Shown in pieces: positions 6,598 to 15,417 of a stretch of 19,159 nucleotides of DNA. This DNA comes from an uncultured Granulosicoccaceae bacterium. Lineage in GTDB: Bacteria; Pseudomonadota; Gammaproteobacteria; CALCKW01. The stretch is from the NCBI GenBank assembly GCA_937941555.1, contig CALDHJ010000278.1, forward strand, positions 1-19,159. Direction: 5' to 3'. Made by a program: the position numbers and the translations under genes. Below the pieces are notes generated by a model. That model saw nothing but the letters and a program-made list of their open reading frames with translations. It did no database searches and was not told the origin of the DNA. Position 1 is the stretch's first letter. The number at the start of each line of letters is the position of its first letter.

Positions 6598-7077
6598 GTG
6601 CAAATCAGTGAGCACTTCGTTCTAGAAGAATTCGAATTCAGCCAGGTAGCGGTACGCCGGGGAATTGACAACCGGGTTCCCGAGATCAAATTGCCCAATG
6701 TGTGTCATCTGGTGACGTCAGTGTTGCAGCCGCTGCGCGACCGCCTGGGGGTTCCATTGGTCGTGACGAGTGGTTATCGCTGTCAACGTCTTAACCGCGA
6801 GGTGGCCGGGTCGCGAAACTCTGCACACACTCTCGGTCTCGCCGCCGACATCTGGATCGCCGAGGTCTCGCCTTACGACCTGACCGCCTGTATTGCCGAG
6901 TCCGACTTGCCATTTGATCTGGTGATGAACGAATTTGGCCGTTGGACGCACATCCAGGCGTGTCGGTTGGGCGAAGCGCCCAGACGCGAGGTGCTCACGG
7001 CGCACAAACTGGGCAACAACCACACGCGTTTGTCAGCCGGGAATCTGCCGGTCTCCGAAAGCCGTTCGCTGAGCTGA
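6598..7077 (+). CDS. Peptidase M15 family protein (phage endolysin-type D-Ala-D-Ala carboxypeptidase fold)
   Basis: Zinc peptidase of the M15 C-terminal-domain family, which cuts peptidoglycan stem peptides; many relatives are phage lysis or tail proteins. The 159-residue product begins QISEHFVLEEFEFSQ after the start codon, the usual N-terminus of this family. The zinc site is H77 in the NSAHTLGLAAD motif, D84 in the same motif, and H118 in WTHI. VTSGYRCQRLNREV (57-70) is the conserved strand and loop before it, and a basic tail follows APRREVLTAHK. No signal peptide is visible. I prefer GTG 6598 because it lines up with family N-termini; TTG 6583 is the only other common start before an in-frame stop at 6577. 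No clear Shine-Dalgarno site supports either. No other phage structural genes are nearby, so it may be a domesticated cell-wall enzyme or a prophage remnant. Confidence 0.85.
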   Translation: MQISEHFVLEEFEFSQVAVRRGIDNRVPEIKLPNVCHLVTSVLQPLRDRLGVPLVVTSGYRCQRLNREVAGSRNSAHTLGLAADIWIAEVSPYDLTACIAESDLPFDLVMNEFGRWTHIQACRLGEAPRREVLTAHKLGNNHTRLSAGNLPVSESRSLS

Positions 7078-7112
7078 GCCCCGCTGCCCACAGGCTGCAA
7101 ATGCGTGCCAGA

Positions 7113-8285
7113 TCAAGTTTTGAAATCGCCCGACACGAAGCGCAGCGCCGTTTCGGCCAGAACGGCGCTGCCGACGGGCAGTGCGCTCTCGTTGACGTCG
7201 AACTCGGGGTGATGGTGGTAGCGATCGACGCCGTCGGCCGTTCGGGTGCCCAGTATCATCATGGCGCCGCGGCTTTCACGGGTCATGAAGGCGAAGTCCT
7301 CTGCGCCCATCATGAGCTTGCCCGAGCTGACACCCTCTTCACCGAGTTGGGCGGTGGCAACTTCGCGCATCCAGCCCACAACGCCGGGGTCGTTCCAGAG
7401 GCTGGGGTATCCGCGCTCGACGGTCATGTCGTAGTCGCCGCCGAGTGTCTGCGCGACGCGCAACGCGGATTCCACCTCGGCGAGCAGCTGTGCACGCACG
7501 GCGTCATCGACACTGCGCAAGGTGATGTCGAGCTCTATTGCGTCCGGGATCACGTTTGACGCCGAGCCGCCGGCCACACGGCCAACGGTGACGACGGCCG
7601 GCTGTGTCGGGTCGACCCAGCGGGAGACGATACCGTGCAGCGCGGTGAGCACCGGGGCGAGCAGGAAAACCGGATCGCGCGCGTAGTGTGGCGCTGCGCC
7701 GTGACCGCCAGTGCCACGCACCGTGGCATAGACGGTGTCGACATTAGCGAGCAGAAATCCCTCTTTGAGTTGCACCGTGCCGGCCTCGAGCGTGCTGTCG
7801 ACGTGGAGTGCAATGACGGCGTCAAGATCTTCGATCGCACCGTCTTCGATCATCCGCGGCGCGCCGCTGATCCCCTCTGCGTCGGCTGCTTCTTCGGAGG
7901 GCTGGAACAGTAAGCGAATCTCACCGGGCAGCGTTTTGTCTGCGAGGAGATTGGCGACACCAAGCAGCATCGCGGTGTGGGCGTCATGGCCGCATGCGTG
8001 CATTTTGCCGTCGTGTTGCGATGTGTAAGGCGTCTCACGGGCTTCGACGATCGGTAGGGCGTCCATGTCTGCACGGATACCGATTTTCGGCCCGTTTCCC
8101 CGGCCCAGGCGCGCCACAATGCCGGTTCGACCGACACCGGTCTGGTGTTCGATACCGAGTGCCGTCAAGTGCTCTGACACGAGCGCGGCGGTCTTGTGCT
8201 CTTCGAAGCTCAGCTCCGGGTGTTGGTGAATCTGACGACGCAGATCGGTCAGGGTGTCACCCAGGGCTTTGGCGTGATCGAGCAT
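7113..8285 (-). CDS. M20 family amidohydrolase (aminoacylase/hippurate hydrolase type)
   Basis: Cytoplasmic binuclear-metal hydrolase that releases an acid from an N-acyl amino acid or similar amide. The 390 residues have the normal length. Metal and catalytic motifs are HPELSFEE (22-29), MHACGHDAH (95-103; C98 and H100), PSEEAAD with E131/E132, LHVD with H161, the dimerisation-domain motif GGHGAAPH (193-200), MGAEDFAF, and a C-terminal HHHPEFD supplying the last histidine. ATG 8285 is chosen because AAGGA (8293-8297) lies 7 bases upstream; an in-frame start 29 codons earlier would overlap the preceding gene. It follows the DUF4344-type gene by 41 bases on the same strand, so the two probably form an operon. 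It converges on the M15 gene with a 35-base gap. The natural substrate is not determined. Confidence 0.93.
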   Translation of the reverse strand: MLDHAKALGDTLTDLRRQIHQHPELSFEEHKTAALVSEHLTALGIEHQTGVGRTGIVARLGRGNGPKIGIRADMDALPIVEARETPYTSQHDGKMHACGHDAHTAMLLGVANLLADKTLPGEIRLLFQPSEEAADAEGISGAPRMIEDGAIEDLDAVIALHVDSTLEAGTVQLKEGFLLANVDTVYATVRGTGGHGAAPHYARDPVFLLAPVLTALHGIVSRWVDPTQPAVVTVGRVAGGSASNVIPDAIELDITLRSVDDAVRAQLLAEVESALRVAQTLGGDYDMTVERGYPSLWNDPGVVGWMREVATAQLGEEGVSSGKLMMGAEDFAFMTRESRGAMMILGTRTADGVDRYHHHPEFDVNESALPVGSAVLAETALRFVSGDFKT

Positions 8286-8326
8286 GGCGTCGTCCTTTTG
8301 TTCGCAGTGGGGAGGTGGGTTGGGCG

Positions 8327-9046
8327 CTATCGAGCGTACTCGGCGGCGAGTTCGCGCCATTGGCGCACACACTCGCGCGCGGTGTCGGGGTTTTCTGTCA
8401 GACCGGGGTAGAGCGTGCTGAAGTGCTCGATGTCGCTGCCAAAGACGAGGCAGTTGATCGCGCGCTCACGCGACTTGTACAACCCGTGGCTGTGCCAGTA
8501 GTCGCTCAGGGGGCCGTCGAGCTTCTGGGACGCCCGCCCGAAGGCGTGGGTGTTTTCCAGCCACTGTTCACCACCATTGGGGAACTGGGAGACCATCAGC
8601 CAGGTGGCTACACGCTCGACGCCGGTGTCGTCTGCTTCGTCGTGGTGTCCCTGCAGGGCGTGGCCGAGCAGGTGGTAGAGCGTGTACTCGACCATGTCGA
8701 GCCCGCGTTTGAAGGCGTCACCGCGGGACTCTTCGAAGTTGTCCTGCGCGCGGGTGGCAGCGGCGAGATAGGTATAGGGCAGGACAATGGTCTGTGTCTC
8801 TGCCTGGTAGTCAGGCGTGCCGTCGGCCACCAGCCGAATCACGAGTCTCTCTGGCCAGTCGAGATCGACGCGATCGAGTGTGGCGGCGTCTTGAACAATG
8901 CCGCTCTGTTGCAGCGCAGAGGCGAAGAGCCGCTGTTCGTCGGTCTCGCTCGGCATCCACTCGACCGGGATGGCCGCCACGGCTGTCATGGCACTCGATG
9001 CGAGCGCCAACATGGCAATCAGTTTGGATTTGAACAGGGGACGCAT
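8327..9046 (-). CDS. DUF4344-type putative metallopeptidase with degraded HExxH (HLLGH), exported
   Basis: 239 residues with an N-terminal signal peptide (basic MRPLFKSK, hydrophobic stretch to about residue 24, likely cleavage after AVAA). The pattern matches the uncharacterised DUF4344 family: an acidic N-terminal part, a motif position where HExxH is expected, an acidic/Asp segment before a VATWLMV helix, and a C-terminal ERAINCLVFGSD block with a conserved Cys. Here the motif at 125-129 reads HLLGH (codons CAC CTG CTC GGC CAC), so the catalytic glutamate is replaced by leucine while both histidines remain. The protein may still bind zinc but should not hydrolyse peptides by the usual mechanism. 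It is first in the leftward unit with the M20 amidohydrolase. I see no strong Shine-Dalgarno site. The family assignment is from memory of conserved blocks. Confidence 0.75.
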   Translation of the reverse strand: MRPLFKSKLIAMLALASSAMTAVAAIPVEWMPSETDEQRLFASALQQSGIVQDAATLDRVDLDWPERLVIRLVADGTPDYQAETQTIVLPYTYLAAATRAQDNFEESRGDAFKRGLDMVEYTLYHLLGHALQGHHDEADDTGVERVATWLMVSQFPNGGEQWLENTHAFGRASQKLDGPLSDYWHSHGLYKSRERAINCLVFGSDIEHFSTLYPGLTENPDTARECVRQWRELAAEYAR

Positions 9047-9180
9047 GGGCGGCTCGTGAGATTTGGTTGTTGATGCCGCATGGTACCAATCCCGACCAAC
9101 GCGGGCGACACGACTCGGCGGTCAGTGATCTGCCAACTATTATTGGAGAAGTGCCCGAACGCGACGACCCGAGATACTCC

Positions 9181-10566
9181 ATGTCTGATCTTGCCCCGGT
9201 GCTCGACCGAATCGACGAGCAATTGCCCCAGTCGCTGGAGCGGCTGAACGCGTTGCTCAGAATCGAGAGTATCTCGACCGACTCCGCCTACGGTGCTGCG
9301 TGCCGCGAGGCGGCGGATTGGCTGGTCGAGACGCTTGGGGGGATGGGATTCGACGCCGAGCGTCACGACACGCCCGGCCATCCGATGGTGGTCGCTCAAG
9401 GCGGCGAGAAGCAGGGTGATTCGCCTCATCTGCTGTTCTATGGACACTATGACGTGCAGCCGGTGGATCCGCTCGAGTTGTGGTTGTCGCCGCCGTTCGA
9501 CCCTCAAGTGGAGCAAACGCCGGACGGGCCGGTGATTCGGGCGCGCGGAGCGGCCGACGACAAAGGCCAGCTCATGACCTTTGTTGAAGCCTGTCGCGCC
9601 TACGTCGACGTACACGGTGCGTTGCCAACCCGATTGACCCTGTTTTTCGAAGGGGAGGAAGAGAGCAGTTCGCCGTCTCTGGTGCCCTTCCTGGAATCGC
9701 ATCGAGAAGCCCTCAAAGCCGATCTCGCACTCGTATGCGACACCGGTATGTGGGACGCCGATACGCCAGCGATTACGACCATGTTGCGCGGTATGGTCAC
9801 AGCGGAAGTCACGGTCGACGCGGCCGACATCGATTTGCACTCGGGCATGTACGGGGGGCCGGCGGCCAATCCGATACGCGTGTTGAGTCATGCCATCGCA
9901 GCCCTTCATGACGCCGAAGGGCGCGTGACCTTGACGGGATTCTACGATGGTGTGTCGCCACTCGACCCGTCATTGCTGGCGCAGTGGGAAGCGTTGGAGC
10001 ATGACGCTGCCGAATTTCTGGGGGCAGTCGGGTTGGCTGAGCCGGCTGGTGAGCGCGGCTTCAGTGCGCTCGAACAGATCTGGTCGCGTCCGACACTCGA
10101 GATAAACGGGGTGTGGGGTGGCTACACCGGGGAGGGGTTCAAGACCGTACTGCCCGCGCAGGCCCACGCCAAGATCAGTTGCCGACTGGTTGGTGAGCAG
10201 GATCCGGCGCGGATCGGCCGGGCGCTCACAGCACATTTTCAACAAGCGATGCCCTCTGATTGCACCGCCACGGTTACGGTGCACCGTGGAGCCGGTGCCA
10301 CGGTGATGCCGGTCGATTCCCCGATGTTTGAAAAAGCCCGCATTGCCCTCTCCGATGAGTGGCCCAAGCCCGCCGTATTCGCTGGATGTGGTGGATCGAT
10401 TCCGGTGGTCGGCCATTTTCAGGACGTGCTCGCGATGGACAGTCTGTTGGTCGGATTCGGACTCGACGACGATGCTATCCACTCGCCCAACGAGAAATAC
10501 AGTTTGCGGAGTTTTCAGAAAGGTATCCGCAGCTGGGCCCGTATCCTGTGCGCGCTCGCAGACTGA
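9181..10566 (+). CDS. M20 family dipeptidase (CNDP/DapE-like)
   Basis: Dizinc exopeptidase that hydrolyses dipeptides or related N-acylated amino acids in the cytoplasm. From ATG 9181 the product has 461 residues. Motifs are YGHYDVQP (87-94, H89), RGAADDKGQ (122-130, D126 bridging), FEGEEESSSP (156-165, E160/E161 catalytic and ligand), VCDTGMW (185-191, D187), the lid-domain motif DLHSGMYGG (218-226), GCGGSIPVV near 402-410, and the terminal IHSPNEKY with H434. The frame is open back to 9067, but the extra 38 residues are not family-like and MSDLAPVLDRID is a usual beginning; the start is therefore moderately certain. It is divergent from the DUF4344/M20 pair across about 134 bases and is followed after 22 bases by an exported protein, probably co-transcribed. 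Confidence 0.92.
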   Translation: MSDLAPVLDRIDEQLPQSLERLNALLRIESISTDSAYGAACREAADWLVETLGGMGFDAERHDTPGHPMVVAQGGEKQGDSPHLLFYGHYDVQPVDPLELWLSPPFDPQVEQTPDGPVIRARGAADDKGQLMTFVEACRAYVDVHGALPTRLTLFFEGEEESSSPSLVPFLESHREALKADLALVCDTGMWDADTPAITTMLRGMVTAEVTVDAADIDLHSGMYGGPAANPIRVLSHAIAALHDAEGRVTLTGFYDGVSPLDPSLLAQWEALEHDAAEFLGAVGLAEPAGERGFSALEQIWSRPTLEINGVWGGYTGEGFKTVLPAQAHAKISCRLVGEQDPARIGRALTAHFQQAMPSDCTATVTVHRGAGATVMPVDSPMFEKARIALSDEWPKPAVFAGCGGSIPVVGHFQDVLAMDSLLVGFGLDDDAIHSPNEKYSLRSFQKGIRSWARILCALAD

Positions 10567-10588
10567 GTCAGGCCTGGGGCCGAGTTCC

Positions 10589-11548
10589 ATGCTAGGTCGA
10601 CGTTGGGCCAGCCTGTTGTTGCCGTTGCTCTGGGTGCCGGCCGTGACAGCCGATCCGGGTAGCTGTTTGCCGGGCTCAGGGTGCAAGGACGAAGTGAACT
10701 GGCTCGACCGGAGTCATTCGGCGTTGAGTGAGCGCACAGCCAAGCTTGCAAGCTCGCTGGATCGTTTTTTCGGTGTCGAAGACAGCGTGGCTGAGGCCGC
10801 CCGCAGTTTTTTGCGCGTGCGAATGAGCAGTGGGTACGATCACTTTGACGGTGCGGACGGCAAGGTATCGATCAAGGGCCAGTGGCATTTGCCTCGGGTT
10901 GATGAGCGCGTTGGGTTGGTGTTCGCAGACGGTGATTCACCCGATGACCTGGAAGCCAGCGCCGAAGAGTCGGGGCGTTCGGTCGGTTTGCGCTTTGAGC
11001 AGAGTGAACGAGAACGCCGCGGCCGATTCGGCCTGCGCGCGACACTGCGCTCTGGTGGCAAGCTCAGAACCGAGTTGCGGTATCGCTATGAGTTCGAGCC
11101 CTTCGCAAATGCTGTCCGCACTCGCAGCACCAGCGCACTGTGGTGGCAGGATGGCCGTGGGACGGGTGTGACTCTGGGCGGTGCGATAGAGAAATCACTA
11201 AGTGCGCGGCAGTTGGTGCGCTACAGCGCCCGTCTCGAGCGAGCAGAGGATTTCGACGGCACGCGTTGGCATCAGGGCCTTGCCTTGAACGCACGCTTGT
11301 CTTTGCGGGACGCGGCAGCATTTTTTCTGCGCTTCAACGGCGAGACGCGGCCGAGAGACTACTTGCAATCGGTTGCGTTTGGCGTGTTGTATCGTCGCCA
11401 GGTCTTTCGCCAATGGATGTTCGCGGAAATTGAACCGGTGTTCGACTGGCGCCGTGTTGCGTTCGAAGACGAGCGTGCGTTCTCACCGAGCCTGTTCCTC
11501 AGGCTGGAGTGGCAGCTGGGTGAACCTGTGCAACTCTGGAAAAGCTGA
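10589..11548 (+). CDS. Exported protein of unknown function, probable outer-membrane beta-barrel
   Basis: I do not recognise the family. The 319-residue product from ATG 10589 has a clear signal peptide: basic LGRRW, hydrophobic ASLLLPLLWVPAV, likely cleavage near TA-DPG at 21-22. The mature start has two cysteines (SCLPGSGC), possibly a disulfide. An Asp/Glu/Ser-rich helical region follows to about residue 70. From about 75 to the end there are repeated short stretches with alternating polar and aromatic/aliphatic residues separated by charged turns, as in small outer-membrane barrels. The last strand is LFLRLEWQLGE. The frame is open further upstream (to 10328), but that part is the shadow of the dipeptidase gene. 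The start lies 22 bases after the dipeptidase stop, implying one transcript. A role in the envelope is inferred only from topology. Confidence 0.75.
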   Translation: MLGRRWASLLLPLLWVPAVTADPGSCLPGSGCKDEVNWLDRSHSALSERTAKLASSLDRFFGVEDSVAEAARSFLRVRMSSGYDHFDGADGKVSIKGQWHLPRVDERVGLVFADGDSPDDLEASAEESGRSVGLRFEQSERERRGRFGLRATLRSGGKLRTELRYRYEFEPFANAVRTRSTSALWWQDGRGTGVTLGGAIEKSLSARQLVRYSARLERAEDFDGTRWHQGLALNARLSLRDAAAFFLRFNGETRPRDYLQSVAFGVLYRRQVFRQWMFAEIEPVFDWRRVAFEDERAFSPSLFLRLEWQLGEPVQLWKS

Positions 11549-11553
11549 GTGTC

Positions 11554-11590
11554 CTCCACGCAGCGCCGTCCGGTTGGCACTGCGGCGGAG
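11554..11590. terminator. Large imperfect hairpin between convergent genes
   Basis: CTCC (11554-11557), CGCAG (11559-11563) and GCC (11565-11567) pair with GGC (11576-11578), CTGCG (11580-11584) and GGAG (11587-11590) around an 8-base loop. It sits between the stops of two convergent genes (11548 and 11597). No T tract follows on either strand, so it may be a transcription barrier rather than a textbook terminator. Confidence 0.4.
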
Positions 11591-11596
11591 AAAAGA

Positions 11597-11965
11597 TCAC
11601 TTCTTGATCTGAATTTTCTCGATCTTGCCACCTGACTTCAGGTAAGCCTCAACCCACTTCGGCTTTCGGCCGCGACCTGTCCAGGTTTCTTTGGTGTTTT
11701 TAGGGTTGCGGTATTTGGGCGCGACTTTGCCACGTTTGGCGCCAGTCTTTTTCGCTGCGACCTTTTTACGCCGTCCCGGGCTCGCCTTGGCACCGGCCAA
11801 TTCGGATAAATCAATACCTTCCGCTTTTGCCATCGCCTGCAGCTTTGCAAGCGCTTTCACGCGCTTTTGATCGGCTTTTGCACGCTTTGCAATTTGCGCT
11901 TCGATGTCTTTCAGGTATTTCTCCAATACCTCGGTAGAGAGTTTGCTGAAATTGGGTTTTCTCAT
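11597..11965 (-). CDS. H-NS family histone-like nucleoid protein
   Basis: Small DNA-binding protein that bridges AT-rich DNA and silences genes. The 122 residues have three parts: an N-terminal coiled-coil oligomerisation region (about 1-50, with LEKYLKDIEAQIAKR), a Lys/Ala-rich linker (about 55-83), and the C-terminal DNA-binding domain with YRNPKNTKETWTGRGRKP (85-102) and PKWVEAYLKSGGKI. RGRKP is the minor-groove AT-hook-like loop of the family. The length and lysine-rich linker resemble the short H-NS proteins common in beta- and gammaproteobacteria rather than enterobacterial H-NS. It is monocistronic, convergent with the exported-protein gene and divergent from the CoA ligase across an AT-rich spacer that it might itself bind. 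Confidence 0.93.
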   Translation of the reverse strand: MRKPNFSKLSTEVLEKYLKDIEAQIAKRAKADQKRVKALAKLQAMAKAEGIDLSELAGAKASPGRRKKVAAKKTGAKRGKVAPKYRNPKNTKETWTGRGRKPKWVEAYLKSGGKIEKIQIKK

Positions 11966-12048
11966 GGAGTCGACCTGTCAGGGTGGTGGTAGATTTGCCG
12001 TGTGCCGGGGCACTAGACGTTCGATGCCACGACTTTCGACAAGACGAC

Positions 12049-12057
12049 AGTATAACA
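12049..12057 (-). promoter_or_regulatory. Extended -10 promoter element for the H-NS gene
   Basis: Read on the minus strand, bases 12057 to 12049 give TGTTATACT: a TGn extension directly before TATACT (5 of 6 to consensus). It lies about 84 bases ahead of the H-NS ATG. No good -35 box is seen at 16-18 bases, which is tolerable for an extended -10 promoter. Confidence 0.5.
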
Positions 12058-12274
12058 AAGCCTTTTAAATGTCCCTTATTTGTTCGTATTAATTAACCAA
12101 CTGGAAAAAATACAGAATGGGGCTGCTCCCAATGACCAGGGTTGAACAAGCGACTCTACGCGGGCTGGATAGCAAGCAAGGCGCGGACTCTGCAGCTATC
12201 GGGTTGAGCGTCTTGACACGCGTTGCTGCTTGCGGCTCAGGTGGCTTTTTCTGCTGACTGCCAGTCGTGGGATT

Positions 12275-12283
12275 TGGTAGCAT
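12275..12283 (+). promoter_or_regulatory. Possible extended -10 promoter for the CoA ligase
   Basis: TGGTAGCAT (TGn plus TAGCAT, 4 of 6 to TATAAT) lies 42 bases before the ATG at 12326. The only -35-like sequence upstream (CTGACT, 12254-12259) is poor. A consensus-perfect TTGACA at 12213-12218 has no -10 at the right distance. Confidence 0.3.
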
Positions 12284-12325
12284 TTCAGCTATTGCAGTCC
12301 CGTTTGAACAGTGGAGTAAGACCCG

Positions 12326-13957
<1,632 letters not shown>

Positions 13958-13999
13958 CTGTTCTGCCCGGAAGCGATCGGAGGTCTCGATAGCGAGCGT

Positions 14000-15295
14000 C
14001 TAGCGTGTGTGGCGCATGGTATCCCAGAGGTCTTGCACACGGAATTTGAGATCCGCCGCAGGCATGAACCAGGGACGTCCGCGGTGCCAGAACCGGCCCT
14101 CGAACCGGGTGTGCGCAAACGCGGTCTCACCCTCTGGATCACCGAGTATTCGCATGGCAGCCTTGTGACCAAGGTAGGGTGCCATGGTGTTGCCGTTGCC
14201 TGAGTAGCCCATGGCGAGGTGCACTCCGTCGACGGTCCCGACGTGCGGTACCTGCGCGAAGCTGAAACCGGTGAAACCGCGCCAACTGTGGGTCAGTGCG
14301 ACCGCACCAAGCTCCGGAAACACATCGCTGATGAGCTTTCGCAGTTGCGAGACGGCGAGGCGTTCGGACACCGGAAAGAGCGCCGCACGCCCCCCGAATA
14401 CGAGTCGCTCGCCGTCGGGTGATGGGCGGAAGTAGCAGTGGCGCACCCGGGATTCGACGTAGACGCGCCCGGCGGGCATGAGATCACGCACACGGTTTTC
14501 GCCGAGGGGTTCGGTTGCGACGATGAAACTCGGCACGGGCACAATGCGCCGCTGAAGGGTGGGTAGGGCGGGCCCGCTGTAGCCGTTCGTGGCCGCGAGG
14601 ACATTGCCTGCCAGGATGGCGCCGCGCGAGGTCTCGACACGTTGTTGATGCCCCTCGCGGCGAATCGCCTGCAGCTCCGTGAAGCTGTGTATGTCGGCGC
14701 CAGCGTCACGGGCGGCCTGCGCCAACCCGCGCGTGAATTTTGCCGGGTTGATTGCGCCGTGTGTCGGGAACACCGTGCCACCGCAATACAGGTCGGTCGC
14801 AATCTCGGCCTGTTGCTCGGCCCGCGGGACGGTGTGGGCGGCGAGCCCGATGCGCCGGTTGAGTCGGTCGGTGTCGCGCGCGGCAGCGTCGTACTCACGT
14901 TGCGTCCAGTTACCTCGAAATCGACCGACGGCTTGCCAATCGCACTCGATCGACTCGGAGTCGAGCAGGTCGTGGAAGAAATTCACCGAGTCGATGTGGG
15001 CTTCGCGCAGCAACCGCGTTGCGGTTTCCGCGCCGTATTGCGCGTCCAGCACGACAGCCGGCAAGCGGTGACCACCCCCAACCTGACCGCCGTTGCGGGA
15101 GCTTGCGCCGATGCCCGGCGGGCCGCGCTCGATGACCACGACGTGCTGTCCGGCGCGGGCGAGTGTACGCGCGGCACTCAGGCCGGTCAGTCCGGCCCCG
15201 ACCACCACGACATCAGCGTGCGTCGGCAGGGGACGTTCATCGTTCAGCGGCGCAGGCTCGCCTGCAGCGGACCACCAGAAGGGGGTGTGTTCCAT
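14000..15295 (-). CDS. FAD-dependent amine/amino-acid oxidoreductase (DAO family, PuuB-like)
   Basis: D-amino-acid-oxidase-fold flavoprotein that oxidises a C-N bond. The full-length pattern is that of gamma-glutamylputrescine oxidoreductase and related enzymes. The 431 residues begin MEHTPFWWSAAGEP, then the dinucleotide-binding motif VVVVGAGLTGLSAARTLARAG (29-49, GxGxxG) ending at E56, which contacts the ribose. GIGASSRNGGQVGG (61-74) is the flavin-contacting loop of this subgroup. VPSFIVATEPL lies mid-protein, and GYSGNGNTMAPYLG near the end closes the FAD site. ATG 15293-15295 is preferred over a longer frame (to 15430) because homologues start at the EHTxFWW segment and because the extension would overlap the divergent gene region. 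No puu operon genes are nearby, so the substrate is open. Confidence 0.9.
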   Translation of the reverse strand: MEHTPFWWSAAGEPAPLNDERPLPTHADVVVVGAGLTGLSAARTLARAGQHVVVIERGPPGIGASSRNGGQVGGGHRLPAVVLDAQYGAETATRLLREAHIDSVNFFHDLLDSESIECDWQAVGRFRGNWTQREYDAAARDTDRLNRRIGLAAHTVPRAEQQAEIATDLYCGGTVFPTHGAINPAKFTRGLAQAARDAGADIHSFTELQAIRREGHQQRVETSRGAILAGNVLAATNGYSGPALPTLQRRIVPVPSFIVATEPLGENRVRDLMPAGRVYVESRVRHCYFRPSPDGERLVFGGRAALFPVSERLAVSQLRKLISDVFPELGAVALTHSWRGFTGFSFAQVPHVGTVDGVHLAMGYSGNGNTMAPYLGHKAAMRILGDPEGETAFAHTRFEGRFWHRGRPWFMPAADLKFRVQDLWDTMRHTR

Positions 15296-15309
15296 CGCAG
15301 CGGTCTCGG

Positions 15310-15324
15310 TTGGTATGGTGCCAA
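15310..15324. promoter_or_regulatory. Imperfect palindrome in the divergent spacer, possible operator
   Basis: TTGGTA-TGG-TGCCAA: two 6-base arms that match at five of six positions around a 3-base centre, 15 bases upstream of the flavin oxidoreductase ATG. The site lies between two divergent genes, where a shared regulator would act. No regulator gene is adjacent. Confidence 0.3.
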
Positions 15325-15417
15325 CAGTGCTGAGGTTCGCAGGCGGGGTCAAGTCGGTGTTTGTCGTGCTCGGGTGCCTGTGTGACCATGCCGGCAATCC
15401 CCCTTGCGTGCGTTGCC

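Larger units (their letters stand above)
11966..12325. other. 360-base divergent intergenic region with an AT-rich core
   Basis: This region separates the leftward H-NS gene from the rightward CoA ligase. Bases about 12048-12115 are strikingly AT-rich for this GC-rich window and include TTAATTAA (12089-12096) and runs of A and T. To its right lie possible alternative stems: 12168-12173 with 12195-12200 (6 bp), and 12172-12178 with 12227-12233 (7 bp). A 46-codon ORF from 12117 shows no family pattern and is not called. Confidence 0.6.

Noticed and set aside
6319..6615. 98-codon minus-strand ORF opposite the small Cys/His ORF
   Set aside because: No family pattern and no Shine-Dalgarno site. 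It also runs into the start of the M15 gene.
7994..9073. 359-codon plus-strand open frame
   Set aside because: It is antisense to the M20 amidohydrolase and the DUF4344-type gene, both of which show family motifs; long shadow frames are common in GC-rich DNA.
9019..9909. 296-codon minus-strand open frame
   Set aside because: It lies opposite the M20 dipeptidase and has no recognisable motif.
12213..12218. Perfect TTGACA as a -35 box for the CoA ligase
   Set aside because: No -10-like hexamer occurs 15-19 bases downstream.
12117..12257. 46-codon ORF in the spacer before the CoA ligase
   Set aside because: No ribosome site and no motif; it crosses the structured region and is likely chance.
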